A stretch of DNA of 64,000 nucleotides from Azophilus sp963663395 (GTDB lineage Bacteria; Pseudomonadota; Gammaproteobacteria; Pseudomonadales; Azotimanducaceae): contig OY760226.1 of NCBI GenBank assembly GCA_963663395.1, positions 3,410,001-3,474,000 on the forward strand, given 5' to 3'. Below the pieces are notes generated by a model. That model was not told the DNA's origin. It ran no database searches and worked only from the letters and a program-made list of their open reading frames with translations. A program made the translations under genes and the position numbers. This document shows, one piece after another, positions 8,821 to 16,628 of this stretch. Position 1 is the stretch's first letter, and every line of letters begins with the position of its first letter.

Positions 8821-9459
8821 GTGATGCCGGCCATCGACATCGAATTACCGGGCGGCTGCGCGGTTGAAGCCGGCCCCGTCGCCGATCACCCGCTGCTGCC
8901 GGAAGAGGCGTCCGGCGTGGCGCGGGCCATAGCCAAACGCAGGCGTCAGTTCGCCAGCGGGCGCCATTTCGCGCGGATGGCCCTGCACAGGCTGGCGCAG
9001 GTTTCGCCGCCCATCCCGCGTGACGATCAGGGCCGCCCGGTCTGGCCTGCAGGGTTTATCGGCTCCATCAGTCACAGCGATACTCTGGCAGCCGCGGTGG
9101 TATCGGAAGGCTCGCTCCGGGGCATCGGCATCGATGTGGAAGATTCACAGCGCTTCGCCCGCGGCAATCCTCGCCTGCACGGCAAGCTCTTTACGCCCGC
9201 GGAACGTAGAAGAACCCTGAAGGACCCACTTGAAGGTGTCGTGAAGTTCAGCGGCAAGGAAGCCGCCTACAAGGCCATAAATCCAATCGTCGGGCGATAC
9301 ATCGGGTTTCGGGAAGTGGAACTCGACGTCGACTGGAACAGGTCGACATTTCGGGCCCGGTACCTGGGAGAGCACGAACCCAATCGGCTGCTCGACGGGG
9401 GGTACGGGCGTTTCTGCTTCTGCGACGCGCAGGTCGTTACGCTGTTCTTTATCGACTGA
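8821..9459 (+). CDS. 4'-phosphopantetheinyl transferase superfamily protein
   Basis: It transfers phosphopantetheine from CoA to a serine of carrier proteins. The two diagnostic motifs are present: GIGIDVED near residue 101 for metal binding, and KFSGKEAAYKAI near 143, the (F/W)xxKE(A/S)xxK signature. The 212-residue length and an N-terminal region with RRRQFASGRHFAR suit the EntD/Sfp class rather than the short AcpS class. No polyketide or nonribosomal peptide genes are nearby, so its partner may be AcpP or a carrier elsewhere. Adjacent GTG and ATG codons (8821, 8824) are both possible starts. Confidence 0.88.
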   Translation: MMPAIDIELPGGCAVEAGPVADHPLLPEEASGVARAIAKRRRQFASGRHFARMALHRLAQVSPPIPRDDQGRPVWPAGFIGSISHSDTLAAAVVSEGSLRGIGIDVEDSQRFARGNPRLHGKLFTPAERRRTLKDPLEGVVKFSGKEAAYKAINPIVGRYIGFREVELDVDWNRSTFRARYLGEHEPNRLLDGGYGRFCFCDAQVVTLFFID

Positions 9460-9635
9460 CGGGGCCATGCCCGGCCCGACGAAAGAGCGGTCGCCACCTG
9501 CAGACTCGACTCAATTGCAAGCTTGCCGCGCGATCAGCAGGTCAGGCAGGCCGTGGGAAAAGTCCGGTGTCGCAACAAGCGGGGAGCGAGGCGTGGGCGA
9601 CAGCCTGCAACGGGCTGACCAGGCGCATTGCCCCG

Positions 9636-10043
9636 CTAATTCGATGCAAGCGAGACGTTGAAGACCCCCGCAAGGCGGGCGGAGTCCATCACGTGGATCA
9701 TGGTTCCTGTCTGGGAGTCCGGGTGCGGCTGAATGACCACCGGCGCCTCGGGATTTTCCGCGTGCAGGCGCTCGATGTTGGCGCGCACCGAGCGCCAGTC
9801 GACATCGCGCTGGGCGATCATGATGCGGTCCCGGTTGGTGATGCGCACGACGATGCTCTTCTTGTCCGGATCTTCGGATTTCGGCGAGTCGTCCGGCTGG
9901 TTGACATCAAGGCCGATCTCCTTGACGAAGGTGGCGGTGACAATGAAGAAGATGAGCATGATGAACACGACGTCCAGCATGGGCGTCAGGTTGATATGCT
10001 CTTCGGTGTCCTCGTCCCCGTGCCCGCCAATGATTCTGCGCAT
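9636..10043 (-). CDS. exbD: ExbD/TolR-family biopolymer transport protein (orphan)
   Basis: This is a 135-residue inner-membrane component of a proton-driven ExbB-ExbD motor. It has a short cytoplasmic N-terminus, the hallmark INLTPMLDVVFIMLIFFIVTATFV with the essential Asp24 in the single membrane segment, then a periplasmic domain (SIVVRITNRDRIMIAQRDVDW). It is similar in the membrane segment to the ExbD at 38196. No exbB or tonB gene flanks it, so it must either borrow partners or be a remnant of a larger set. The frame remains open upstream of 10043, but homology begins at this ATG. Confidence 0.9.
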   Translation of the reverse strand: MRRIIGGHGDEDTEEHINLTPMLDVVFIMLIFFIVTATFVKEIGLDVNQPDDSPKSEDPDKKSIVVRITNRDRIMIAQRDVDWRSVRANIERLHAENPEAPVVIQPHPDSQTGTMIHVMDSARLAGVFNVSLASN

Positions 10044-10163
10044 GTCCCAAACCCCGAGCGAAGCGATGCGAGCGGCTAGTGTACCCGCAAGTTCAGCGCC
10101 GGAAAAGGCACCTCGGACGCACCCGCGACGGTAGAGCCGGAGGCTTCTGCTATCATCGCCGGC

Positions 10164-10919
10164 ATGCCCACCAAGGATGTTGAAGCGCTCGCGCGCCTGA
10201 TCGATTCGTCGAATCGCATCGTATTCTTTACAGGCGCCGGCATCAGCACCGAATCCGGCATTCCCGACTTCAGAACCCCCGGCAGCGGCTTGTGGACGAA
10301 GATGAAACCCATCCCGTTCCAGGAGTTCGTCGCCTCCGAGGACGTGCGCCAGGAATCCTGGCGGCGGCGCTTCAGCGGCGATCGCACCCTGGAGAACGCC
10401 CGGGCGAACAAGGGCCACCGCAGCGTAGCCCAACTGGTCGACGAGGGCCGCTGCATTGCGGTCATCACCCAGAACGTCGACAACCTCTTTCAGGATGCGG
10501 GCATCCCGGACGACAAGGTCATCGAACTGCACGGCAATGCCGGGTACGCCCGATGCCTCTCCTGCGGCATTCGCTACGAACTGGCCGACCTCGAAAGCCA
10601 GTTCCGGGAAACCGGCCGGGTGCAGCCCTGCAGCGCCTGCGGCGGCATCGTCAAGTCGGCAACCATATCCTTCGGCCAGGCGATGCCGGAAGCAGCCATG
10701 CAGCGCGCCCAGGAAGCCACCGAGTCGTGCGACCTCATGGTGGTCGCCGGTTCATCCCTGGTCGTCTATCCCGCCGCCGGGTTTCCCGAATACGCCAAGC
10801 AGCTTGGCGCCAGGGTCGCCATCGTGAACCGGGAAGAAACGCCCCTGGATTCTATTGCCGACGTGGTGGTCAACCGCGAGATCGGGCCGACACTGTCGTT
10901 TGTGGTCGGCTTGAACTAG
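10164..10919 (+). CDS. NAD-dependent protein deacylase (sirtuin)
   Basis: This 251-residue protein uses NAD to remove acyl groups from lysines. It carries GAGIS at 24-28 with ESGIPDFR, TQNVDN at 102-107, the catalytic His123 in LHGN, and a complete zinc site Cys131-x2-Cys134 and Cys156-x2-Cys159. VVAGSSLVVYPAAGFP is the NAD-binding end. Sirtuins of this type often regulate acyl-CoA synthetases, and a convergent acyl-CoA ligase gene lies directly downstream, which makes that a plausible target by inference only. It is divergent from the orphan exbD. Confidence 0.94.
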   Translation: MPTKDVEALARLIDSSNRIVFFTGAGISTESGIPDFRTPGSGLWTKMKPIPFQEFVASEDVRQESWRRRFSGDRTLENARANKGHRSVAQLVDEGRCIAVITQNVDNLFQDAGIPDDKVIELHGNAGYARCLSCGIRYELADLESQFRETGRVQPCSACGGIVKSATISFGQAMPEAAMQRAQEATESCDLMVVAGSSLVVYPAAGFPEYAKQLGARVAIVNREETPLDSIADVVVNREIGPTLSFVVGLN

Positions 10920-10969
10920 TGTTTTTCGGCGCAGGGGCGGTCGCGCCAACGGGGTAACCCGGGCATCGT

Positions 10970-12625
10970 TCATGCGGACCCCAGTCGCCGCTCCTCTCCG
11001 TCAATGTCCGCAGCCCACTGCCGAATGACGAATTTCTGTATCTTTCCGGTGGACGTCTTGGGCAGGTCCCGAAACAGGACGTGCCGGGGACACTTGAAAT
11101 GGGCCAGCCGCTCACGGCAGAAGTCGATGAGTTCGGACGCCGTCGCCGTGCATCCTTCCTTCAGTTCCACGAAGGCCGCCGGCGTCTCGCCCCAGCGCTC
11201 ATCCGGCGCCGCCACCACCGCCGCTTCACCCACCGCCGGGTGCTGGTAAATCACGCTCTCCACCTCGATGGACGACACGTTCTCGCCACCCGTGATGATG
11301 ATGTCCTTCGACCGGTCCTTGATCTGGATGTGGCCGTCCGGGTGCATCACCGCGAGGTCGCCCGACCGGAAATGCCCGCCGGCGAAGGCCTCGTCGGTGG
11401 CCGGGCCGTTCTTCAGATAGCCTTTCATGACCACATTGCCGCGAAACATCACCTCGCCTATCTGCTCGCCGTCCGGCTTGACCGGATCGAGGGTTTCCGG
11501 GTCACGAACGCTCAACTCTTCCAGCACCGTGTAGTTGACCCCCTGCCGCGCCTTCAGCGCCGCTCTCTCCGTGGCCGGCAGTCCGTCCCATTCCGACTTC
11601 CAGGCACACACGGCCGCCGGGCCATAGACTTCGGTAAGCCCGTAGACATGGGTGATGCGGAACCCGACGGCTTCGGCGCGCTGCAGCACGGCAGCCGGGG
11701 GCGCCGCGCCGGCGGTCATGACCTCAACCGGGGCATCCAGCGCAATCCCGCGACTCTCCGCCTCGGTCGTCGCCATGTTGAGAACGATCGGCGCACCGCA
11801 CAGGTGGGTCACCCCCGCCTCGCCGATGGCCGCCAGTATGTCGTCCGCGGCGGGGGCGCGCAGACAGATGTTGGTGCCTGCCACGGCGGCCACCGTCCAC
11901 GGGAAACACCAGCCGTTGCAGTGAAACATCGGCAGCGTCCAGAGATAGCGGGGATGGCGGGGCAGGGTCCATTCCAGGGCGTTGCCCAGCGCGTTCAGGT
12001 ACGCACCCCGGTGATGATAGACAACGCCCTTCGGGTTCCCCGTGGTGCCCGAGGTGTAGTTCAGCGCTATGGCGTCCCACTCATTGCCGGGCGCCATGTC
12101 CGCGTCGCGCATGGGTTCCGATGCAGCCAGCAGGGACTCGTACTCCAGGGCGCCTGGCGGCTTCTCGCCGGGTGCCGCGGGGTCATGCACATAGACGATC
12201 TCCGGCTGCACCGCGGCGAGTGACACCGCTTGCATCGCCGTTTCCGCCAGGCCCGAGTCGACAACGAAGTACTCGGCTTCTCCATGATCGAGGATGAAGG
12301 CGATTCCGGCCGCGTCCAGGCGCGTATTGATCATGTTCAGCACCGCCCCGGACATCGGCACCCCGAAGGCCATTTCCACTGCGGGGGGCGTGTTGGGCAA
12401 CAGGGCCGCGACGGTAGACCCGAAATCAGCCCCTCGGGAGCGCAGCGCCGCCGCCAGCGATGCACATCGCGCGTACGTCTCCTCCCAGGAGCGGCTGTCG
12501 TTGCCGTATTGAACGGCTGCGTGGTCCGGATAAGCCCGGGCCGTTCTCCTGATCAGGGAAATCGGGGAAAGCGGTGTGTAGTTCGCGCGGCGCCTGCCAA
12601 GGCCGCTCTCGTACTTTGCGTTCAA
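10970..12625 (-). CDS. AMP-dependent acyl-CoA synthetase/ligase
   Basis: It activates a carboxylic acid as an acyl-AMP and then forms the CoA thioester. The 551-residue protein has the AMP-binding signature YTSGTTGNPKGV near 190-201, the HVYGLTEVYG motif, FRSGDLAVMHPDGHIQIKDRSKD (A8 hinge), ITGGENVSSIEVESVI, and the catalytic lysine region PKTSTGKIQK. The overall pattern is that of medium/short-chain or DMSP-type acyl-CoA ligases, and the substrate cannot be read. The start is TTG at 12625, with GGGAG about 8 bases upstream. Confidence 0.88.
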   Translation of the reverse strand: MNAKYESGLGRRRANYTPLSPISLIRRTARAYPDHAAVQYGNDSRSWEETYARCASLAAALRSRGADFGSTVAALLPNTPPAVEMAFGVPMSGAVLNMINTRLDAAGIAFILDHGEAEYFVVDSGLAETAMQAVSLAAVQPEIVYVHDPAAPGEKPPGALEYESLLAASEPMRDADMAPGNEWDAIALNYTSGTTGNPKGVVYHHRGAYLNALGNALEWTLPRHPRYLWTLPMFHCNGWCFPWTVAAVAGTNICLRAPAADDILAAIGEAGVTHLCGAPIVLNMATTEAESRGIALDAPVEVMTAGAAPPAAVLQRAEAVGFRITHVYGLTEVYGPAAVCAWKSEWDGLPATERAALKARQGVNYTVLEELSVRDPETLDPVKPDGEQIGEVMFRGNVVMKGYLKNGPATDEAFAGGHFRSGDLAVMHPDGHIQIKDRSKDIIITGGENVSSIEVESVIYQHPAVGEAAVVAAPDERWGETPAAFVELKEGCTATASELIDFCRERLAHFKCPRHVLFRDLPKTSTGKIQKFVIRQWAADIDGEERRLGSA

Positions 12626-12665
12626 TTCTCAGGCTCCCTGCCGATACGTCTCCCCGTCGATTCTA

Positions 12666-12693
12666 GCCGCACCCAATCATGAATGGGTGCGGC
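12666..12693. repeat. Perfect 10-bp inverted repeat (hairpin or operator)
   Basis: GCCGCACCCA and TGGGTGCGGC are separated by 8 bases. The element sits in the divergent promoter region between the acyl-CoA ligase (start 12625) and the response regulator (start 12831). Neither strand has a T tract after it, so it is less likely to be an intrinsic terminator than an operator or structured leader. Confidence 0.5.
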
Positions 12694-12830
12694 GATGTGA
12701 GGTTTCCGCCAACGCACAATTTGGGCGCGAACACCTTCCTCCGCCGGATGCGTGCATGGCGGCTCCCTGGGCGCGCGTTTTTGGCCCCGGCCGATTCCGA
12801 TAGAATTGGCAGGAATCAAAGGAGGCTCGG

Positions 12831-13532
12831 ATGGCCAAGAGCATCGCTATCGTCGAAGACGACCCGGACCAGCGCGCCAATTACGCGGATGCCATCACCA
12901 AGAAGGGTTACGAGGTCGTCGCCTACGCCAGCCGCGAAGAAGCGCTGGACGGCATGCACACCAACCTCCCGGACCTGGTCATTCTCGACATCATCCTCGG
13001 CGACGAGGTCGATGCCGGCTTTCAGCTGTGCCGGGCGCTGCTCGGCAAGTCGCCATCGCTGCCGGTCATCTTCCTCACCGAACGTATCGACGAGATCGAC
13101 AAGATTTCGGGTTTGCGCCTTGGCGCCTGGGACTACCTGCCCAAACCCATTTCCCTCGACTACCTGGCCGAGCGCATCTCCTCGCTCCTGCGCATCAACG
13201 AAGTACGCTCCGAGCACGCCGAACAGGAAAGTCCCACGGCCAAGCACGTGGGCGATCTGACCATCGACCAGGAAGCGCTGCTGGTGTCGTGGAAAGGCCA
13301 TCGCATCGACCTCTCCGGCACGGAGTTCCGGATGTTGGCAAAACTCGTGCGCCAGCCAGGCCACGCGGTCAGCTACGAATCACTGATGAACGCCACCATG
13401 CAGAGCCTGGTGACCAACAACACCATCAACACCCACATGCGCAATATCCGCAAGAAGTTCGAAAAGGTCGACAGCACCTTTGCGGGCATCAAGAGCGAGT
13501 ACGGTTTCGGCTACCGCTGGTGGCGCCCTTGA
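12831..13532 (+). CDS. Winged-helix response regulator, sortase-system type (PdsR-like)
   Basis: This is a two-component response regulator of 233 residues. The receiver domain has acidic residues Asp10-Asp11, the phosphoacceptor Asp53 (LVILD) and the conserved Lys in YLPKPIS. The C-terminal DNA-binding domain (about 135-230) has a winged-helix pattern ending IKSEYGFGYRWW. The sequence resembles the family annotated as proteobacterial dedicated sortase system response regulator (TIGR03787 in my memory, not searched). The start has AAAGGAGG six bases upstream. The stop overlaps the start of the kinase gene, so the two are translationally coupled. Confidence 0.85.
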   Translation: MAKSIAIVEDDPDQRANYADAITKKGYEVVAYASREEALDGMHTNLPDLVILDIILGDEVDAGFQLCRALLGKSPSLPVIFLTERIDEIDKISGLRLGAWDYLPKPISLDYLAERISSLLRINEVRSEHAEQESPTAKHVGDLTIDQEALLVSWKGHRIDLSGTEFRMLAKLVRQPGHAVSYESLMNATMQSLVTNNTINTHMRNIRKKFEKVDSTFAGIKSEYGFGYRWWRP

Positions 13533-15739
13533 AACGCCTGCGCCGCATCCGCGGCCCGAGGCTCGGCACCAAGCTGATCCTGCTTGGCCTGACATTGCTG
13601 ATCGTGCCCTGGTTCAGCTACCGCCAACTCGTGGAGATGGAGCGCCTGCTGGTCCAGGGCCAGTCCCATGCACAGCTGTTGATGGCCGAAGGCATCTCGA
13701 CGCTCTTCAACGGCAGGGAAGACCTGTTCAACGACCTGCCGGTGACCATCGAGGACTACGAGACCCTGTTCGCGCACCCCCTGCAAAGCAATGTGCGGCT
13801 CGACGGGCGCCTGGAGGACTGGGGAGACAACCTCGAAGAGAAGCTGCTCTCCTTCGGCGCCGGGCAGGATGTCGGCGATGCCTCCTTCCAGCTCCTGCTG
13901 GGCGAACGCGCCGGCCAGCTGTACCTCTATCTGCGTGTCAAGGATCCGCGACTCGTCTATCGGGATCCGGACTACCTGCGCCTGGACAGCGCCGATCACG
14001 TGCGTCTTTCGTACATTCGTCCCGACGGCGAAGACGGGCGCGTCAGCCTGGTGTTCACGGAAGCCGGCGCCGTCACCGCCTACACGATGGACGACGACTG
14101 GCGCTTCGCCACCACCGGAGCACCCGAGACGGCGATTCAGGGCTACGTGGAACCCACCGAAGCGGGCTGGGCGATGGAGTTCCGCCTGCCCCTGGAACTG
14201 CTGGGGTCCCGACGCTATTTCGGCGTGTCGGTAGCCGATGTGGACAATCCACGCACACGGGAAGTCGCCGCCCTGGTACAGACCCTGCCCACGGCCGGCA
14301 AGGAAAGCTTCGACCTTGTTGTTCTGCGCTCACCGGAAGTGCTGAACATCATTGAAGGGCTCGGCTATTCCGGCGCCCGCATTCTGGTCATCGATGCCGA
14401 GCAACGGGTACGCGCCGAGACCGGCGCACACACCACCGCGGTGGCCGGCGAACCGCGCGATTCGCTGATGGCTTTCATCGAGGACGGTTTTGAAGCCATT
14501 CGCCCGCTGCTGCACCGGTTCAGCATGTTCGAGCGCTGGGACCCGCAAGCGGACGGCCGCGGCGACCCGGAGGACATCGCCAACGAGATCATTGCCGAAT
14601 CCCTGGGCGGCAACCCTCAGGTCATCCGCCAGAGCGTCGATGAATCGCTGGAGATCATCACGGCGGCACATCCCATCGTCTCCCGGGACAACGTCATCGG
14701 CACGGTGGTCGTCGAACAGAACATCGACGACATAATGAGCTTCCAGCGCTCGGCCCTCGAGCAGGTGATACTGGTCTCCGTGGCGAGCCTGTTCGCCATT
14801 CTGATCGCCATGGTGGGCTTTGCGGGCCGGCTCGCCTGGCGCATCCGCAATCTGCGCCAGGAGGCGAGCGCAGCCATCGATGCCCGCGGGAGGCTCAGAA
14901 CCAGCACGTTGCGCAGCGAGACATCTTCCGGCGACGAGATCGGCGACCTGTCGCGCAGCGTCTCCGACATGCTCTCGAAGCTGCACCAGCACAGCACTTT
15001 CCTGGAGAACATGCCCAGAACCCTGCGCCACGAGATCAACAACCCGCTGAATACCCTCAGCACCTCGCTGCAGAACCTCGCCGAGCAGCATCCCGAGGTG
15101 CGCAACAGCAAGTATCTCGACAGCGCCAGGCGCGGCGTGATGCGGATCGGCTCCATTGTGCAGAACCTGGCCGACGCGGCCAGCCTGGAGGAATCGCTGG
15201 AAACCGAGGAACTGGAACTGGTCGACATCCGGCAACTCCTCGAAAACTACGTGGCCAACTGCCGCCTGAGCCATCCCCGGTGCGAGTTCGTTTACCGGGG
15301 CACGGGAACGGCAGCGTACGCGCGGGTCTCGGACCACCGCATCGAGCAGATGCTTGACAAGATAGTCGACAACGCCATCGATTTCCATCGGGCCGACAGC
15401 CCGGTCACCGTGCAGCTCGACACGAATCGCGGCTACCTGCAGATCACGGTGGCCAACCGGGGCCCCATCCTGCCCGACAAGACCCAGGAATCACTGTTCG
15501 ATTCCATGGTGACGCACCGGGGCCCGCACAGCCACATGCATTTCGGCCTCGGCCTTTACGTGGTGCGGGTCATCGCCGAGCATCACGGCGGTCACGTGCG
15601 CGCGCTGAACCTGACCGACGGCAGCGGTGTCGCCGTCATGGTCCAGCTACCCGTGGCCAGGGACGCTCCCGCGTCTGTGAAGATCACGACAGCCGGCGAA
15701 AACCGTGCCGGCACTCAACCGGCTCAGGCGAGTCGGTAG
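13529..15739 (+). CDS. Membrane histidine kinase with CBM9/DOMON-like sensor (PdsS-like)
   Basis: The TTG at 13529 overlaps the stop of the response regulator and gives 736 residues. It has a first membrane segment near 14-30, a large extracytoplasmic region, a second membrane segment near 412-433, and a HAMP-like linker. The phosphoacceptor His is at about 501 in RHEINNPLNTL. The ATPase has N-box DNAIDFH near 614 and G-box HFGLGLYVV near 675. The sensor holds a CBM9/DOMON-like beta-sandwich (LDGRLEDWGD, LYLYLRVKDPR, WAMEFRLPLELLG, FGVSVADVDN), which suggests carbohydrate or glycan sensing. The pair resembles the dedicated-sortase regulators (TIGR03785), but no sortase is in the window. Its 3' end overlaps the convergent hydrolase gene by 16 bases. 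Confidence 0.85.
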   Translation: MKRLRRIRGPRLGTKLILLGLTLLIVPWFSYRQLVEMERLLVQGQSHAQLLMAEGISTLFNGREDLFNDLPVTIEDYETLFAHPLQSNVRLDGRLEDWGDNLEEKLLSFGAGQDVGDASFQLLLGERAGQLYLYLRVKDPRLVYRDPDYLRLDSADHVRLSYIRPDGEDGRVSLVFTEAGAVTAYTMDDDWRFATTGAPETAIQGYVEPTEAGWAMEFRLPLELLGSRRYFGVSVADVDNPRTREVAALVQTLPTAGKESFDLVVLRSPEVLNIIEGLGYSGARILVIDAEQRVRAETGAHTTAVAGEPRDSLMAFIEDGFEAIRPLLHRFSMFERWDPQADGRGDPEDIANEIIAESLGGNPQVIRQSVDESLEIITAAHPIVSRDNVIGTVVVEQNIDDIMSFQRSALEQVILVSVASLFAILIAMVGFAGRLAWRIRNLRQEASAAIDARGRLRTSTLRSETSSGDEIGDLSRSVSDMLSKLHQHSTFLENMPRTLRHEINNPLNTLSTSLQNLAEQHPEVRNSKYLDSARRGVMRIGSIVQNLADAASLEESLETEELELVDIRQLLENYVANCRLSHPRCEFVYRGTGTAAYARVSDHRIEQMLDKIVDNAIDFHRADSPVTVQLDTNRGYLQITVANRGPILPDKTQESLFDSMVTHRGPHSHMHFGLGLYVVRVIAEHHGGHVRALNLTDGSGVAVMVQLPVARDAPASVKITTAGENRAGTQPAQASR

Positions 15740-16626
15740 ACGCTGTCGAGAACCGGGTCGCCGTCGGTCGCAAGCGTTCCGCTTTCCACCAGGAAAACCG
15801 TCGCCGCCAGCACGCTGCGGGCCGCCGCGGGGTACATGAACTCCGGGAGATCGGTGTACATGAGCGGCACCATTTCCTCGATCCTGAACACGCCGTTGCT
15901 GATGCAATGCAGGATCTGTTCTTCCCGTTCACGCCGATGGGCGATGAAGGCGGAGACCAGCGTCTTGGGGTCCTCGATGCAGGGCCCGTGGGTCGGCCAG
16001 AAGATACGGTCATCCCGCTCGAGCAGCAGTTCCAGGCTCGACATGTAGGCGGCCATGTCGCCGTCGGGTGGCGAGATGATGCTGGTGGACCACCCCATGA
16101 CATGGTCGCCGGTAAACAGCGCGCGCTCTCCCTGCAACTGGTAACAGATGTGATTGGACGTATGGCCGGGGGTGTACACGCACTCCACCGACCAGCCGTC
16201 GCCGTGAATCACATCTCCGTGGCGCACCTTCCAGTCCGGCTCGAAGTCCATGTCGCCGCCCTCTTCCACCGGCACGCCGCGTTCGAGCTTCCCCGCGCCG
16301 TGCGGCCCGTACGCATAGCTTTTCGCATCGGTATGCTCCTGCAACAGGCGACAGCCGGGGGAATGATCCATATGGGTGTGGGTCACCAGGAGATGGGTGA
16401 TGGTCTCCCCGTTCAATCCGTCCAGCAATGCGGCAATGTGCGCATCGTCCGCCGGCCCCGGGTCGATCACCGCCACCCTGCCGCGGCCGAGAATATAGGT
16501 GCCTGTACCGTACAGGGTGAAGGGGCTCGGGTTCCTGGCTACGACCCGCCGAATGCCCGGCGCCACATCGGCGATTTCGCCGTAGGTGAACTCCAGTTCG
16601 CGGCGGAATGGAATGCGTACGCTCAT
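15724..16626 (-). CDS. Metallo-beta-lactamase-fold hydrolase
   Basis: This cytoplasmic 300-residue hydrolase carries the zinc motif THTHMDHSPG (HxHxDH), then a distal His in YTPGHTSNHICY, Asp in FTGDHVMGW, and His in PTHGPCIEDP. The C-terminal winged-helix-like part is typical of LACTB2 or glyoxalase II-like members, which cleave thioesters or RNA. The exact substrate is unknown. The ATG at 16626 is two bases after the kinase stop, which favours it over the longer start at 16659. This makes it the last gene of the MORN-kinase-hydrolase operon. Confidence 0.88.
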   Translation of the reverse strand: MSVRIPFRRELEFTYGEIADVAPGIRRVVARNPSPFTLYGTGTYILGRGRVAVIDPGPADDAHIAALLDGLNGETITHLLVTHTHMDHSPGCRLLQEHTDAKSYAYGPHGAGKLERGVPVEEGGDMDFEPDWKVRHGDVIHGDGWSVECVYTPGHTSNHICYQLQGERALFTGDHVMGWSTSIISPPDGDMAAYMSSLELLLERDDRIFWPTHGPCIEDPKTLVSAFIAHRREREEQILHCISNGVFRIEEMVPLMYTDLPEFMYPAAARSVLAATVFLVESGTLATDGDPVLDSVYRLA

Positions 16627-16628
16627 GT

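Noticed and set aside
10044..10532. 163-residue N-terminal extension of the orphan ExbD
   Set aside because: It runs opposite the sirtuin gene and has no homology-like features. The ATG at 10043 gives the normal ExbD start.
12752..13528. N-terminal extension of the histidine kinase through the response regulator gene
   Set aside because: The frame is open, but the translation is an Arg/Pro-rich shadow and the response regulator motifs lie in the other frame.
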